From contig CM066309.1 of NCBI GenBank assembly GCA_033807695.1, forward strand, positions 3,472,001 through 3,536,000: DNA of 64,000 nt, written 5' to 3'. The notes under the pieces were generated by a model. That model saw only the letters and a program-made list of their open reading frames with translations. It was not told where the DNA came from and did not search any database. This DNA comes from Daedaleopsis sinensis. Its lineage: Eukaryota > Basidiomycota > Agaricomycetes > Polyporales > Polyporaceae. Shown piece by piece: positions 44,725-57,331 of the stretch (its first letter is position 1; every line of letters starts with the position of its first letter). Both the position numbers and the translations under genes were made by a program.

Positions 44725-45806
44725 ATGTCCAAGCTCCCCACCTCCCCAGCGCCGATCCCAGCCCTAGACCTTGCAGTCGGCTATGACGGCCCCCCGTGTG
44801 TGTACGCCTGCAGCCAGTGCGGCGCGCTCGTCGCGCACTCCTCTCGAATAGTCTCGACGGTGAGCACTTCCCAGTTCGCCCCATCCCACCGTTGTCCCCT
44901 TGCCCCCGGTCCGGCCCATGCCTATGCGACAAGGTCTGCGCGAAAGATGCACGCAAATGTTATAGGATGCGCGACGCGGCATGGGTCCCTGGGTACCGGC
45001 TGTGCGATGTGGGACGGACGTTGACACTCAGCTGGGCTCTGTGCAGGCTTTCCGCGGCCACTCCGGCAAGGCTGCGCTGTTCAACGATATGTGCGTGCCG
45101 TCTGCTCTTGTCCGTGTGCGCACAGTGCTGACTAGAGTGATCCTCCTATGCCCATGTTCATACTCTCGGTGCCGAACGTACGCGCAACATCACCCCGTCA
45201 CGCACCCTCGCTCATATCACACCGCAAACCACAACTTGAACCTGCTCACACATCCCGCTTCTTCCTTCCCCTCCCGCCCACGCACCCTCCAGTAAGAACA
45301 TCGCGCTCGACCCGCCCTCGATCCTGCTCATGGACTCGGGCGCGTACACGATCGCCGAGTTCATCTGCACCGCCTGCGACGCCTACCTCGGCTGGCAGTT
45401 CGTGCGCGCGCACGACGGCTCCGAGCGCTGGAAAGAGGGCCTCTACATCCTCGAGCTCGACTTCGTCGTCCCCCAAGATCCCCCGGCCTCCGCCCCCGCC
45501 TCCGCCCCCACGCGCGCCCTCCCCCCATCCCCACTCTCACTCCCCCAGTACTCCCCCGCGGACGACGCGGAGGACGACGCGTACGCGCCTGCGCTCGCCG
45601 TGTACAGCCCGCTCGTGCAGATGCAGATGCAGATCGCAGACGGGGCGCACCGGCGCGCGATGTCCGCGGACACGCACGCGCGCCCGCGCGCGCAGCCGCA
45701 GGAGGGCCACCGGAGCCTGCAGGCGGGCGCGAAGCCGCAGCCGTATGTGCGCGCGCGGCGGGACGGGGAGGAGTATCAGGGCGGGCCGTTCTGGAAGCCG
45801 CGGTGA
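44725..45806 (+). CDS. Yippee-like zinc-binding protein with C-terminal extension
   Basis: Three exons: 44725-44859, 45047-45090 and 45293-45806; 230 residues. The Yippee domain (about residues 25-115) has the first zinc pair YACSQCGALVAHSS, the conserved AFRGHSGKAALFNDI, MDSGAYTIAEFICTACDAYL (second CxxC) and GWQFVRAHDGSERWKEGLYI followed by LELDFV. This is the YPEL/Mis18 type beta-fold that binds one zinc through two CxxC pairs. Known role of the family: poorly defined; YPEL5-type proteins act in the GID/CTLH ubiquitin ligase context. The extra C-terminal 110 residues are Pro/Ala/Asp-rich and end GGPFWKPR. The introns are long for this window (187 and 202 nt). The TGA at 45804-45806 overlaps a possible GTGAGC donor, so the true C-terminus could lie further on. 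Confidence 0.87.
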
Positions 45807-48360
45807 GCGAGGAGGGCGCTGCCCCCGTGGGCCCTGGGGTGGAGAGGAGGCCTGAGGGTGGGGCGCTGCCATCTGTGATTCTTAATACGGTCGTTGGGGA
45901 TGCGGCCGCCGTGCACTGGGTGTGCGGCGAGGAGCGCGACGCGTATGCTGTCGCGCGCTGTCTCGCTGCTGTTGCTCTATACTTAAGTAATCTATTGCTC
46001 GTCACGTACGTATACTGTAGATAGGTGCATGTACATGTATGTACTCTGCTAATCGCTGTGCTCTCTGGACGTATCCGCGCCGACGTGACGCGTAAACTGT
46101 GACGTACGTACTGGACAGTCGACGTCGTACCGTACAACTTGAAGGATAAGTAAGAGTAGTGACTACCGCGTCGGACAGTCGCACGGGAGTCGACGTTTAA
46201 ATTTTAAAGGTGTACCTGCGCCCACGCTGTTCTGAGTCCGTTGAATCGCGTACGGATGTGGATGAATGTTGATGCATTGCCAAGGGTGGCGTGTTGAAAC
46301 CCGCAGTGTCGTATACATACAATGCATGCAGCGTGTTGCTGCAGGTCGAGTGGGAAAACCAACCCATCCGAGTCGACCGTTGGCGTCGTAAGCCACCTCC
46401 GAGTCCCAGGGCCCGAACGTGTTGAAGGAGTTATGCAGTCCACAGTGCTTAAAACTTACTGCCAGCCAGCCGTCGATATGCACCCGGAGCTACATATGAG
46501 GTGTCGACCGCCGCAGGCACGCACCGGTGAAAACTTGTGGCACGACGATCGAATTTCGAGAAACCACGGGGAGGTGAGATAAGCACTTGGACACATGCAT
46601 GCGCGTCGGAAGGGGAATCGGGCGGACGACCTGGATCTACATAGTACTGTACACAAGTGTACACATCATCCGCGGCGACTGCCAAGGCAGCCCGATCGCC
46701 GATCAGGGAGGACGAGGACGAGGCTGGGGACGCGCAGCGAGCCCTTGGCGATGGTGGCTGCAGTCCCGAGTCTGCTCCAGGTCTGCTCGCCACCTCCAGG
46801 CCCCAGCCTACAGGATATGTTAGAGGCTAGATACTGCGTCGACTGCAGGCGGACTAATTCGCAGACTGTCGACGTATAAGGGGTCGATCGTCGCAACGAT
46901 AGACCAGGGCAGTCGTCTCCCATTCATGGCCTCTCAGCGTCCCCTGTGCCAGTAGGCTGTCTGGACTACACCGCACAAGTCAAAAAGTATTTACCGTACA
47001 TTGGCTGCGAACGCGATCGCGCTTGCACAGTTGCGGCCGTCTAGCGAATCCGATGCGAGTTGAGCGGTCGTGTTGCGCCTCTCGACCGCGATCCCTTAGG
47101 AAGTGAGAGGGGCTAGAATGAAATCAGACGGCGAGTTCGGAGAACGATTCATTACCTGGCAAGTAAAGTCGATACCGTGGCCATGGACGCCGGGCCGACC
47201 TTAAGACAGGCCACCGGTCCAAATTTCTGGCGCGAATTCGAAGTTCATTCACCGGATTGCGAGTGCGACAGCATCATGATTCATGATCCAGCGCTCGGAC
47301 ATATCGAGTGCGTCGTCCGTGGCGGTAAGCATGCGAGCACATACTTACGCTGTCGCTGCCGTACGTGGTACGCATCGATCGCCCGCGCCATCACACGTAC
47401 GTACGCTAAGGCCAGCGCGTCACGCGTCGCGGCTCGGGTGAGGGGCGCGCCCGCGTCGGGCTCGTGGCTAGAATTATGGCTATCGAGCGCAGACGAGCTC
47501 GTCAATGCAGTCCCTGCGCGCACGAAGCAAGCCCATAGCGTACCTGCGCACCCACAAGTGACGAGAGCCCTTCGGCTCGCCACGCGCGTGGGGAGGGGCT
47601 AGCCTTCGCGGGCATGTCTCTGCCCCCGGGCGGACACCCTCATATGTGCGGGCCATCAGCGAGGACTATGGAGGAGGCAGACGTCCCACGTGGCGAGATT
47701 CCCGACTCGCGAGCACCGAGGCGGCGGCGACGGTGAGGCACGTCGCTGATGCGAGATGCGCGGGACCGGGGCCGGGGAGGGCACGGAGTACTGAAAGGAT
47801 GCTGTAAGCCTTTGAGCTCTGCGAACAAACCTAAAGCACAAACCTGAGCTAGAAGGCGCGGTCTGTTGGGAACGAGAACGGTAGAAAAGTCGCGAAAGAC
47901 GACAAACTCGATAGCGCGGCTTCGATGCAAGAAGGAGATGGATGTTACGTTGGGAGTCCTCACGGGTTGCTATCCCGCCAAGCGGGCGACGCTGGCCAGT
48001 CGACTAGTGTTTTACGTCGATGGTGCGGTGCGAGTGAACCGTAGACCGCGGAGAGCGAGTGCTGCGCGGGGGGCGAGGGTACACATGGTGCGCGCATAGC
48101 ACAAAGCACGCCGGCCACTGCTTTGTGCTCGCCGTCCCTGTCAGTACTAGTGGCAGGCGCGACGGTGGCGAGAGTAAGAAGAAAGCGGTCTAAAGGCTAT
48201 CAAAGTTCAAACTACTAACCCTTATCAGCAGCCGACTGCAGAACCATTATCTTACGTAAGCCACGGCTGTCCCACGGTCCGACGGGTCGCGTTCACGCGC
48301 CCATTATCGACACTGGCAGCAAGGCCCTCGACGCTGACCGTGACGGCGGCCCGCACCCCA
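45807..48360. other. 2.5 kb without a convincing gene
   Basis: Open frames exist, the longest on the plus strand at 47177-47602 (141 codons starting MAMDAGPTLRQATGPNFWRE), but none shows a domain or intron pattern I can support. The region is the first part of the gene-poor right half of the window. The end near 48250-48360 is the upstream region of the roadblock gene. Confidence 0.4.
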
Positions 48361-49012
48361 ATGCTAGCGACGATGACCGACGGACACGCGACGATACCAA
48401 CAGCAACGGCCATAACAGCGACGACGACGACGACAGCGGCCGCGGCTGCGCTCGTCACCCCGCCCGAGCTCGAGCAGACCCTGACGCTGCTCACGTCGCA
48501 CCGGTCGGTGCTGGGCTACATGCTCCTCTCGCGGAGCCAGCCGGTGACGATCATCCGGCACTCTGGCGTCGTCTTCGAGGGCGAGCAGGGCAAGAAGTAC
48601 GCGAGCGCGATCGCACGGATAGTGCACAGTGTGCAGATCGGGCTCGAGGACGTGAGCGGGGGCCACAACGACGGGGTGAGTCTCGCGTCTTCCCTCTCCT
48701 GCCTCGCACGCAGCTGCGATCTCCCTCCTGCTGCGGCTCCGTCTGCAGTGCGGGTGGTGCGGGAAGGGACGAGTCGGGATTGTTGTGCTCACCGCCGTGT
48801 TTCTTTTCTTTCTTTCCCGGCCCCGTGTCCGCTCCCGCGCCCAGGACGACCTCCGGTTCATGAGGATACGCACCAAGCGGCACGAAATCATGATATCCCC
48901 AGGTGCGTCACGCGCCCATCGCGCGTATGCAACGGCGGGATCGTTGACGCGCTCCTTTGTCTCCTCAGACGAACGCTACCTGCTCGCGGTCCTGCACGAC
49001 CCTGCGACGTGA
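48361..49012 (+). CDS. Dynein light chain, roadblock/LC7 type
   Basis: Three exons: 48361-48675, 48845-48902 and 48969-49012; about 138 residues. After a low-complexity Thr/Ala N-terminus (ITATTTTTAAAAALVTPPEL) comes the roadblock domain: LEQTLTLLTSHRSVLGYMLL, PVTIIRHSGVVFEGEQGKKY, ARIVHSVQIGLEDVS, then DLRFMRIRTKRHEIMISPD and ERYLLAVLHDPAT. Intron 1 is 169 nt and intron 2 is 66 nt. Known role: subunit bound to the dynein intermediate chain, needed for microtubule transport and nuclear migration in hyphae. The start is uncertain: ATG at 48361 (MLATMTDGH) or 48373 (MTDGH) both give the same domain. The N-terminal Thr/Ala run is coded by a (GAC)n-like microsatellite and may vary between strains. 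Confidence 0.91.
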
Positions 49013-50421
49013 CCCCGCCCGCGCATCCACGGAGCCGCCGTGGCCAGTCAGCAGCCCGAATCCCGACGCAATCTTCTTTGTTTCTCGCCTGTCCCTGTCT
49101 CCTCGCTTTCGAAATTCGCTCGCCCTGCCCCCCTGCGCACGACGTCATGTTTCAGTACCATTACGGCCCGCAACACTCCCTCTGTAGCATTTGGATACGG
49201 TGGATACGGACCCAATTAAGCGTGTTCCCGAAGATGACAAGCATGTTTCGCGATGTTGCGCAGGCACACTACTTAATCGCACCCCTCCGACCTCCTCCGA
49301 CTCGACGGTCGCGGGTAGCTCGGACGATGCCGACAGATGGGTCCGCTCCCCACGAAACGCGCAGACTCCAGAGAGAAGGGAGAGGACGTCGGCTGGGAGC
49401 ATCAATTGGGCTAAAAGGCGCCACATGAAGCGTCGTGATACAAGAGTGAGCGGGTTCCCAATCGCAAGCTGTTCCTGAACACAGGATCGAGAGGAGTTCG
49501 GCCGTCAGGACAGCGTCGGGCTCCTGAATGTAACTCTGCGAGGCGAGCGAAGATTGGAGCCTTGGAGGAGTCCGGGCGGGGGGGTCGTAGACTAGAGCGC
49601 ACCTGGTCCCGGTGGCGCATGTTGGTTGCACACGTGAGTCCACGGACGATGACGGTCGGGGCAGCAACCACTGCCAGCAGCAACCAGCAGCTTCCGACTC
49701 CAATTGCAGCCGAGGACAGGACCTACTCAGCGCGGGCCCTGGCAACTGGCGGGATCCCGCCACCGTGGCCCCGCCTCGCCGCCGCCCCGGCGGGCCCGCC
49801 CAACGAGCGCTAGGCAATTACCTAGGCGCTTGTGGTGGAAGAGTTCTGTTGGGTCTGTTTTCCCTCTCCCTGCTATCCCTACCTAGCCCTGTCTCTCGGG
49901 CTGCCCTCTCGTTCGAGGGTGTCCGCAAGCCCCCTGGCCGCGGGGCGTGCGGCGGGAGGTGTTGAGGTCGTGCGCTGCGGTTGTGTCGTGCACGGTGACC
50001 GCCTGGGCGTGGCCGTAGACAAAGGAGGGCTTTCTGCACGAGACTAAGCCAGAAGCATGCGCAAGGCGGGCGATCTCGATTTGCGCGACGCCACCTCTAC
50101 TAGGGGAGGAGGAGATATGTTCTGTTCATCAAACGTGAGGAACATTCCTCGCCCCGATCCTGCGCAGATCCAGCAGATCTCACAGGCGCCGCTGGGCTGG
50201 GCTGGCAATAGGCGTCTGCGCGAGCCGTCTCCCGTGAATATTATTTCGTGCCCTAATTTTCCATTAACGTCTCCTTTCACTCGAGCCGAAGGCCTCCATG
50301 TCCGATTTGTTAAAAGAACCCGTCTCGTTCTCGTCGAAACCCCTTGCCTTTCGCATTACATATTCTCCATCTGCCTCCGTTGCTTCCGCGCATCTCCTCC
50401 CTCCCTCGCTCTTCCTCCAAC
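49013..50421. promoter_or_regulatory. Upstream region of the Zn2Cys6 transcription factor gene
   Basis: 1.4 kb between two plus-strand genes. The last part, about 50380-50420, is pyrimidine-rich (TCCTCCCTCCC words) and leads to the start codon. No gene with recognisable protein similarity is present; open frames here overlap each other on both strands. Confidence 0.45.
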
Positions 50422-51970
50422 ATGTCCACCCACCCTAGATCGCCCTCCGAGGGGCTCACCATCATGTTCGAGCACTGTAACGACCAGGTGTACTATCCCG
50501 ACTCCGGCATCGGCTCCGGCCGCTCCTCTCCTTCCAACTCCTCCCCCACCACCCCGGTCGACCTCTTTCCCCACTCGCCTCTGGACATCGCACTCGCCTC
50601 CGAGGACAGCTGGAATCTCATCCCCTACGACGTCCCTTGGGGTCCCGAGTACTACCACTATCGCTCCGGTACCCTCCCTGGTCCCCACGGCACTTGCATC
50701 TTCCTCCGCTCCCCGACGCCTCTCAAGAACCGGCGCACCCAGAAGGCGTGCAACAAATGCCGCCAGCGTAAGGCCAAGGTGCGTGACCCGCGCACTGCTA
50801 CTCGCCGCCTCCTGACGTCATCCCCACCGCTACAGTGCAGTGGAACGCGCCCGACATGCACTCGTTGCCTCGCGCGCGGCTACACCTGCGAATACGTCGA
50901 AGAGGACAAGCCGGAAAAGCGTGCGTCGGCCTCTTCTGCTGGCCGCCACCGTCCGTACCCCCGGCGCGAAGGCTCCGCCTGCTCGTCCGAGGCCGCGGAC
51001 GCCTCCTGCCCCGTCTCCGACTGCGAGTCATATCGTTACGCGGAGTCTAACTTGAAGTCCGAGGAACCCTCTACGCCCGACCTCATGTATCCCGACACCG
51101 ACGCCGACTCACTCTCCACCGCGTCCCCGGTCGACTACAGCCCGCACTGGGCCGACCCGCAGTACAGCATGGCGTCCTCGTACGGCTACGACGGCGCAGT
51201 GAACGCGTACAGTGAACCAGCGCCAACACACGACTACTACGAGCCGTCATCGTCATATCCTATCGCCGACGACGCCCGCGCGTATCACCACTCCCAGCAC
51301 GCGTCCCCGCTCTTCCACGAGGCACCCGAACAACACCCTATCGCGGCCGCCGTCTCTGCTCCCGCCGCCCCTCCCGCACCGATGCCCGCCTCGGTCCACG
51401 CGCCTCGCCCTCTCCGCTGCACAGGCTCGCCGCTGTTCCTCAGCCCAGAAGACCGGCACAGCGCGTTCGCCGTCCCGGCAGAAGCCCAGGCTCAGGGTCT
51501 GCATTCGATCCATCTGCACGCCCTGCAGCCGCAACCGCAACCGCACCCCCACACGCACCACGCGAGGGACGTCGACATGCTCATCAACCTCGCCGCCGCC
51601 GCCGCGCCGGCGCCCACGATCGCCCTTCCCCAGGTCCCGCCCATGCCGCCCACAATCGCGGAGGCCGCACACGCGCACGCGCACGCGCTCGACGTCGGGT
51701 GAGTGTTTGCTTCCGTGCGCCGCGGGGTCCCGGACGGGTTAGACTGACGCCCCTGCTTTCCTTCTCCGCCCGCGCAGACCATACGCGCAGCACGCTCAGC
51801 TTCAGGCGCAGGCGCAGGCTCAGGGCCTGTACTGCTACCCGCCAGGGGAGCCCGCGCTGCAGTACCCGTACCTGCAGTACCAGTACGCGATGCCGACGTA
51901 CCCCCACGAGCCGCTGCAGGACGCGATCGAGCCTGCGATGCTGTATACGATGCCCATGATGATCGCGTGA
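50422..51970 (+). CDS. Zn(2)-Cys(6) binuclear cluster transcription factor
   Basis: Three exons: 50422-50778, 50836-51698 and 51778-51970; 470 residues. The zinc cluster at about residues 108-138 is KACNKCRQRKAK joined across intron 1 to CSGTRPTCTRCLARGYTCEY, with all six cysteines at C-x2-C-x6-C-x6-C-x2-C-x6-C. It follows a Ser/Pro-rich N-terminus (SGIGSGRSSPSNSSPTTPVD) and is followed by acidic and Pro/Ala/Gln-rich regions (LQAQAQAQG, LQYPYLQYQY) typical of activation domains. No fungal-specific 'middle homology' domain is seen. Known role of the family: DNA-binding regulators of metabolism and development in fungi. Nothing nearby points to its targets. The intron inside the zinc cluster, just before Cys-3, is a common position in this family. 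Confidence 0.9.
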
Positions 51971-54900
51971 GGACGCTGGCGCTCGATCCTTGCGACACTC
52001 CTCCACGGTCGCGCTCGGCTTTGCGCGACGAGTATCTTCCTCCGTTTCCACCTCTCTCTCTTCTTGCGTCTCGCCTGCTCCGGTGTGAACTATTGGACTC
52101 TGCATTGTTAATTGGTATTGTACAGGTGTTGCTTCGCGGTTATTCTCTTGTGCTCATCCCCCCACACTCCTTCCATCGCGTCTCGGACTCTCGTGTCGTC
52201 CGGCCCACCCCAGCCCTCAGTCTGTACTTAACTTATCTCTTGTTGCAATCTCTTCGCTGTCGACTCGCTCACACCACACTCTCATTCATCCATCATCCAC
52301 TACACTCGCCTCGCACACCGCATGTCTACATGTATATTCGGATATTTTTGCTACATATACTACTTGTACCTAGTGCGTCCGTTTCTCCAATCTCGTCCCT
52401 AGAGCCTCAAGTCTTGTCTGTCATCCCATCTGTCCTCGTGTCCGTCCAATGTCTCGTCACCGTTAGGACTTGCCTCCGTGTACCATACCTACTACTAGTA
52501 TCTGACTTGCGCCATCATGATGCCGCCGGCTTGTAGACAAGTTCCTTGCATGCCCGCCCATCCCTGCTTCAAGTTGTCCCTCAAGCTTCAAGCTTCTAGC
52601 TTCCACTCTGGGACCCACTCGCAAGACCGTCGGCGCGAAAGGGCTGCCAGTGAGCGAGCGCAGACGCCCCCGACCTCGGACTCCCGTCTGATTGACTGCG
52701 AATATTGAGTGATGCACGGTCTCAGATCTCGCACCCAGCGCGTCCGCAGGCGTCCGCGTGGCCCTGTGTCGCTGTGTCGCTAGGTCCCCGTGTCGCGCTT
52801 CGCGAGGGCGACCGGATAGCTCCGCGCAGGATGGGGCAGGTCGGGTCCGGCGCGGGGTTCCGCAACATCGCGGCATTCTCAGGCATTCGCGATCATCATC
52901 GCAACGGGACTAGTAGTACTTAGCACTTACTAAGTATCTTCTCTCCCGGCTACGGTCACTCGTGACCCGCGGAGAGTGCATGCCTGGAAGATCTGAGCTT
53001 CTTGAAGTTAAGCGTTGACGTTCTACGCTCAACGACAGCCTGCCACTGTGCAGCCATGCCAGCAGTATACATGATAGTACGATGTCTTGTACGAGTGTCT
53101 GCTTAGTGCACCATAAACCTGGACCACATACCGACCGGTCTACCACGAACACGCGACCGTAGTACGCGACAGGGTTTGATCTACCTGATCATATGCTAGC
53201 AATCGCGCGCCGAACTTACTCTACATTCCTCTGCATTTTTCGATACGCGCAGATCTGAGTACGCACAGGAGTCTAGTACGCATACTTACCGTAACGAATT
53301 CGAACCCGCTTCAGGATTCAGAAGCTTCTGCGCATGGTGGTCGCGCATCGTGCGTTGCCGCCGTGTGTGCGTGATGAGTATGCTCAGGCTCTTGAGACTG
53401 CTCGCAGGGTGATCGCTCGGATACCTGCACCGCGACGTCATGTCCGACGAGCTTCGTGTCTTCTAGTCTTCGAAGGGAGCAGCGCGTGCATGCACTCGAG
53501 GGTGTGCACGTCAAACAAGGGTAGGGTAAGCATCGGAAGCGGACCGGGTGAGTACCTGTGGCTTGTGCATGCAATTACAAATACCAATGCCGACGCGAAC
53601 ATTGACAAGTTCATAGTACTCGATCGACCCAGCGAAGAGTCGAGACGCGTTGCACGCTGATAGCTGTAGCCTCAATGATACTCGCTGAGCCTGAGCATGG
53701 GCATGATGCACAAGGTCAAGAAGACATACCCGCGAGCGCGGGTATCGATACCGCGCTGACCGCTACTCGCGCGTGCGCTGAGTAGGGCTCCTGTGCTACG
53801 GTAAGCCTGCAGGCCTCGCTTCTGCAGGCCCCAGGGTGCTTGAACGTTTGAACGTGCAGTGCCGGCTAGTACTTGCTAGTCAGTGTGCGTAGCCAGCTTG
53901 CAGCGAGTCGGAGTCTCGGACACTGGGCCCGTCCGTGGTCCTACACTCGGACTTCCAAAAGGATGGCAGAGCTCCCGCAAGAGATCGGACCTCCTTGCGA
54001 AGCGCGAAGTACGCACCTCGAGTCGCATCGCGTGCTAGGGCCGCCACGGGCGAGCACGGGCGTGGTGAACAGCGAATCGCGATCTTGTAGATCTCGCGCG
54101 TGCACTGGGTTGCCAGTGATTCAGGGGTTAGAACGCAAGAGGCTAGAGCACAGATCTCAGAGGCTGGAGGCTAGAGAGTCGCGCGGGTGCGACTCATGCG
54201 AGGCGTGTCCGGCTGCCCGAACGTTCGGCGTGCCTGCGGTCGACAAACGGTCAATAACGCCGGGTACGCCGGAGAGTTGTGAGGATTCTTACTTCTGCTG
54301 CGTGCTGGACTTGCCTCCGGTGCAGCGATGGTTGTAAGTAGTCGGAAACTTTCGAGGCTGCCGTCGAACAAGACTCGCAGCTGAAATTCGAGGTTGTGAT
54401 TCTAAGACACGATATTCAGGGTGACGGTCGGACGGCCATGACAGGCTTTGGCAGCCTGAGCTTGGAGCTGCTTGGAGCTGCTTGGAGCAAGTCGTAGATC
54501 AGGCCGCAGACGCCGCCATTTAGCCTTTAAGAAGACTGCAGTGCCGCCGCCGCATCACGCACAGTACTAATAGTGGGGCGCGCGCTCCCAAACAGGCAAG
54601 AATAGCCACAGAATTGATGCGCCAGGATCCAGGAACGGTCTGTCCTCTCTGGCATCCCGGCACACCAGATGAGACTCGCCCTGCAGTTGCAGCGATCGAG
54701 CGTAAGTATTGTGCCAAGCATCGCAATATACGACAGACATGGGTGTGGACGGGTGCGTTGCGTCTGCGTGCAGTGCCCGGACGCCGGACGGGGAGACCGA
54801 GGTGAAAATTTATTTTACGGTTACGCGGTCGCCGCGACGTTCTGCGGGCTGTTGCGCATGAAGGGAAGCTGGGGGCGAGGCGCACAGCGTCCGTGGCCGG

Positions 54901-56746
54901 CCTTGCGCGCGCATGAGCGTGAGGGCATAAGAGGTGCTCCTGAGTGGACGTACCCATTCGGCCACTCATGTAGATGCAGGGCGGCCACGCCCAGGAGTTC
55001 TCCTCCTCGCCCACATCGATAGGGACGCGGTGCGTGCGGTCTGCCTGCAGGCATTTGGTTCGAAATTTTAAGACGTGAGGCGGGGGCGGGGCTGGAAGGC
55101 ATTTAGGCCTTTTAGGAAGAATAAGATGCCAAAGAACCATGGGTGCGGCTGCGTTTACGGCGAACTTGAGGTTGCGCTAGACGCCGCGTTGATAATAATT
55201 GATTGCGGCGCTGCTTGCCAACATGACAACAAACAGTAAGTATTTGCATACCCGCTTATCCCCCGATATCACTAGCTCAGCTTAGGACTTACTGCGCTGC
55301 GCTGGAGACACCAGGAGGAGAGTGGGCTGCCTAGCCCCCAGCTAGCAGCTGTTGAGGGCACGAAACACATAGTAGAAAATTGAAACAAAACAGCGGAGAC
55401 TGGGGCAATGGCTTCATCGATAGCAACGGCGCACTGATGGCGCCCCCTGGTTCCCCGTCGACCTGTCGGACGCGTGGCCGCCGATTGTCGGCGCGGAGGC
55501 AAATCGAGGCAGCGCGGGAGGCCTCGCTGCCCTGCACGCTCCATGGACCTGTCCAGTGTCCTATGCCGGACTTGGGAGGGCAGACCCACTGGGTCCTCGC
55601 TGCCGCTGGGGCTCTCGCCGGTCGCTTGAGAGTAGTCGACCGCGGGAGCTTCGAGGTGGCACGAGTGCGAGTGGGATGCTTCCGCTGTTTTCCGGTCGCG
55701 CGGGAGAAAGATATGCGTAAGCTCGTGTGCCCCCCTAGGCCTTCCTGCGGCGACTGAGAGTGAAACGCCCGCGCCCGGCAGGGTGCACGTTGGCCCTGAC
55801 GACCTCCATCGGAGTCCAGCCGGGTGGGAGATACGAAGAGGGTGGTTTCGCCATGGTAGATTCTAGTGCACGGACCCCAGCCGTGCGGATATGAAACATG
55901 GAAGCAAAGAACCGTGGTGGATGTGGGTCGCGGACAAAGGGGACGGGCGAGGGGAGGACTGGACGTCGACCGGATCGATCGCCCCCGGACATTGACAACG
56001 AGCAGCGCGAACGAAGGGCCAACCACGCGTTGGTGCGAAATATCAGCTGGGAAGATCTTCCTGTTCACAAGGAGCCTGGAGCTTTACGTTCGTCCTCAGC
56101 GATCCGAATGACGAAACGTGAGATCTAGAAGGGCTGGGCAGGCGGCTCCACGACGAGCCACCGACGCAACATGGTGCACTGCAGCTAGCTTGGGGATGAG
56201 ATAAATTAACCTCGATGCTGAACGTGGAGTCGGACAGTCAGACCTTCGACTTCGAACGGTTTTATGAGGCTATCATGACATGCAGATAGGTTAGGGAAAG
56301 CCGGTGCATGCGAATGCCGCATCATACCTTCATGGACTAATCAGCTGAGGCTATTCAGCTTTCAGGCTGAGTGTTGCTGATATCACACGTTTCCGATGAA
56401 TTCGAAGAAGCGGGCGCATAGCTAGTTATGCATTCGATCACATGCGGCGACAATGTTTATGGTGATAGCGGGCAGAGCGGGCGAGAACAGACTGGATCTA
56501 ACTGTAAGGTCTTGTGGAGAGAGCGATGGTCATTGGCAGAGACATTAAGAAACTAGCTTCATGAAGGCATGAGGAAACAGAGACACTGAACGAAGGAGCA
56601 AGACCTACTCGTGTTACGATAAGTACTATGAAAGGGGGTGCGTCGGTCGGCGAGCGGCCTGGGAAGTCCCCGTCAGGGCCAGTACGGAAGATCATTCTTG
56701 CAGGAGACCTTACGGAACGAGTGGTCCGACTAAGATCGATGAAAGT
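51971..56746. other. 4.8 kb gene desert
   Basis: No gene can be supported. The longest frames (54520-55140 and 55331-56068, both minus) have low-complexity, Arg/Pro/Cys-rich translations with no domain and look like chance frames. The stretch contains at least seven GTAAGT or ACTTAC hexamers outside any gene (52925, 53214, 53284, 54334, 54702, 55236, 55287). A short 10-bp tandem repeat lies at 54461-54488. Confidence 0.5.
54461..54488. repeat. 10-bp tandem repeat, about 2.8 copies
   Basis: The unit CTTGGAGCTG repeats at 54461-54470 and 54471-54480, then CTTGGAGC at 54481-54488. It lies in the gene desert before MDM35. Confidence 0.8.
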
Positions 56747-57125
56747 CTATGGCCGCGAGCCGTCCAAGGGTGGGGGTTGGTCTTTGAGTGGGTTCTCTGA
56801 ACGTGCTTGGTCTAGCAGCGCTTCGAGACCCTTGTCCTTGACCGCTCTCTGTGGTTGGGGAAGGATGGTCAAGGGGTCGGAACGGCGGACGGGTCAGACA
56901 AGGACGGTGAGCATCACGCACCTGGACACACTGCCTGTACTCCCTCCAGATGGCACCACATGACCGCTCGAATTCTGCCGCTTTCTCTTGAGAAAATCTA
57001 GTCCGTTGCTCCGCGGTAACCGACGCGGAGACTGCGGGCTCGAGGTAACCTTCGAACCACGCGTTGAAGCATGCGTCGTACTTGCGCTTCAAAGGCGTAC
57101 ACTCCTCTGAGAGACTGCTCGCCAT
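56747..57125 (-). CDS. MDM35: Mitochondrial intermembrane-space protein Mdm35 (TRIAP1 family)
   Basis: Two exons, 56922-57125 and 56747-56848, with a 73-nt phase-0 intron; 101 residues. The twin CX9C motif is exact: EC-TPLKRKYDA-CFNAWFEGYL and SC-GAIWREYRQ-CVQ, nine residues between the cysteines of each pair. The C-terminal part RAVKDKGLEALLDQARSENP is the usual end helix. Known role: imported by the Mia40 disulfide relay and acts as partner of Ups1/Ups2 for phosphatidic acid and phosphatidylserine transfer between mitochondrial membranes. The gene is divergent from VPS29, with 206 bp between start codons. Confidence 0.94.
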
Positions 57126-57331
57126 AACACCAGAGAGAGGGAGAGCCTGGAGAGTCCAAGGTCGAAGGCGGAGACGAGTAGATAGTACGCAGTGGTTCGG
57201 CAGTGAGAGAGTCCGAGTAACCTTCTAAGTTACACAAACGCCCATGACATACGGCCACGTGGTACGGGCGTCTCTTTGTCTGCGCGCGGCGCGCGTCGGT
57301 GCCGGGAGTTCAGCTCGAACTACCAGCCACC
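57126..57331. promoter_or_regulatory. Shared divergent promoter of MDM35 and VPS29
   Basis: 206 bp between two start codons on opposite strands. Both promoters and leaders must overlap or be very short. No TATA box is evident. The VPS29 start context is GCCACCATGG, a full Kozak match. Confidence 0.6.

Noticed and set aside
47177..47602. 141-codon frame starting MAMDAGPTLRQ
   Set aside because: No recognisable family and overlaps open frames on the other strand; cannot be told from chance.
54520..56068. Two minus-strand frames of 206 and 245 codons in the gene desert
   Set aside because: No domain, no intron structure, high Arg/Cys/Pro typical of chance frames in GC-rich DNA.
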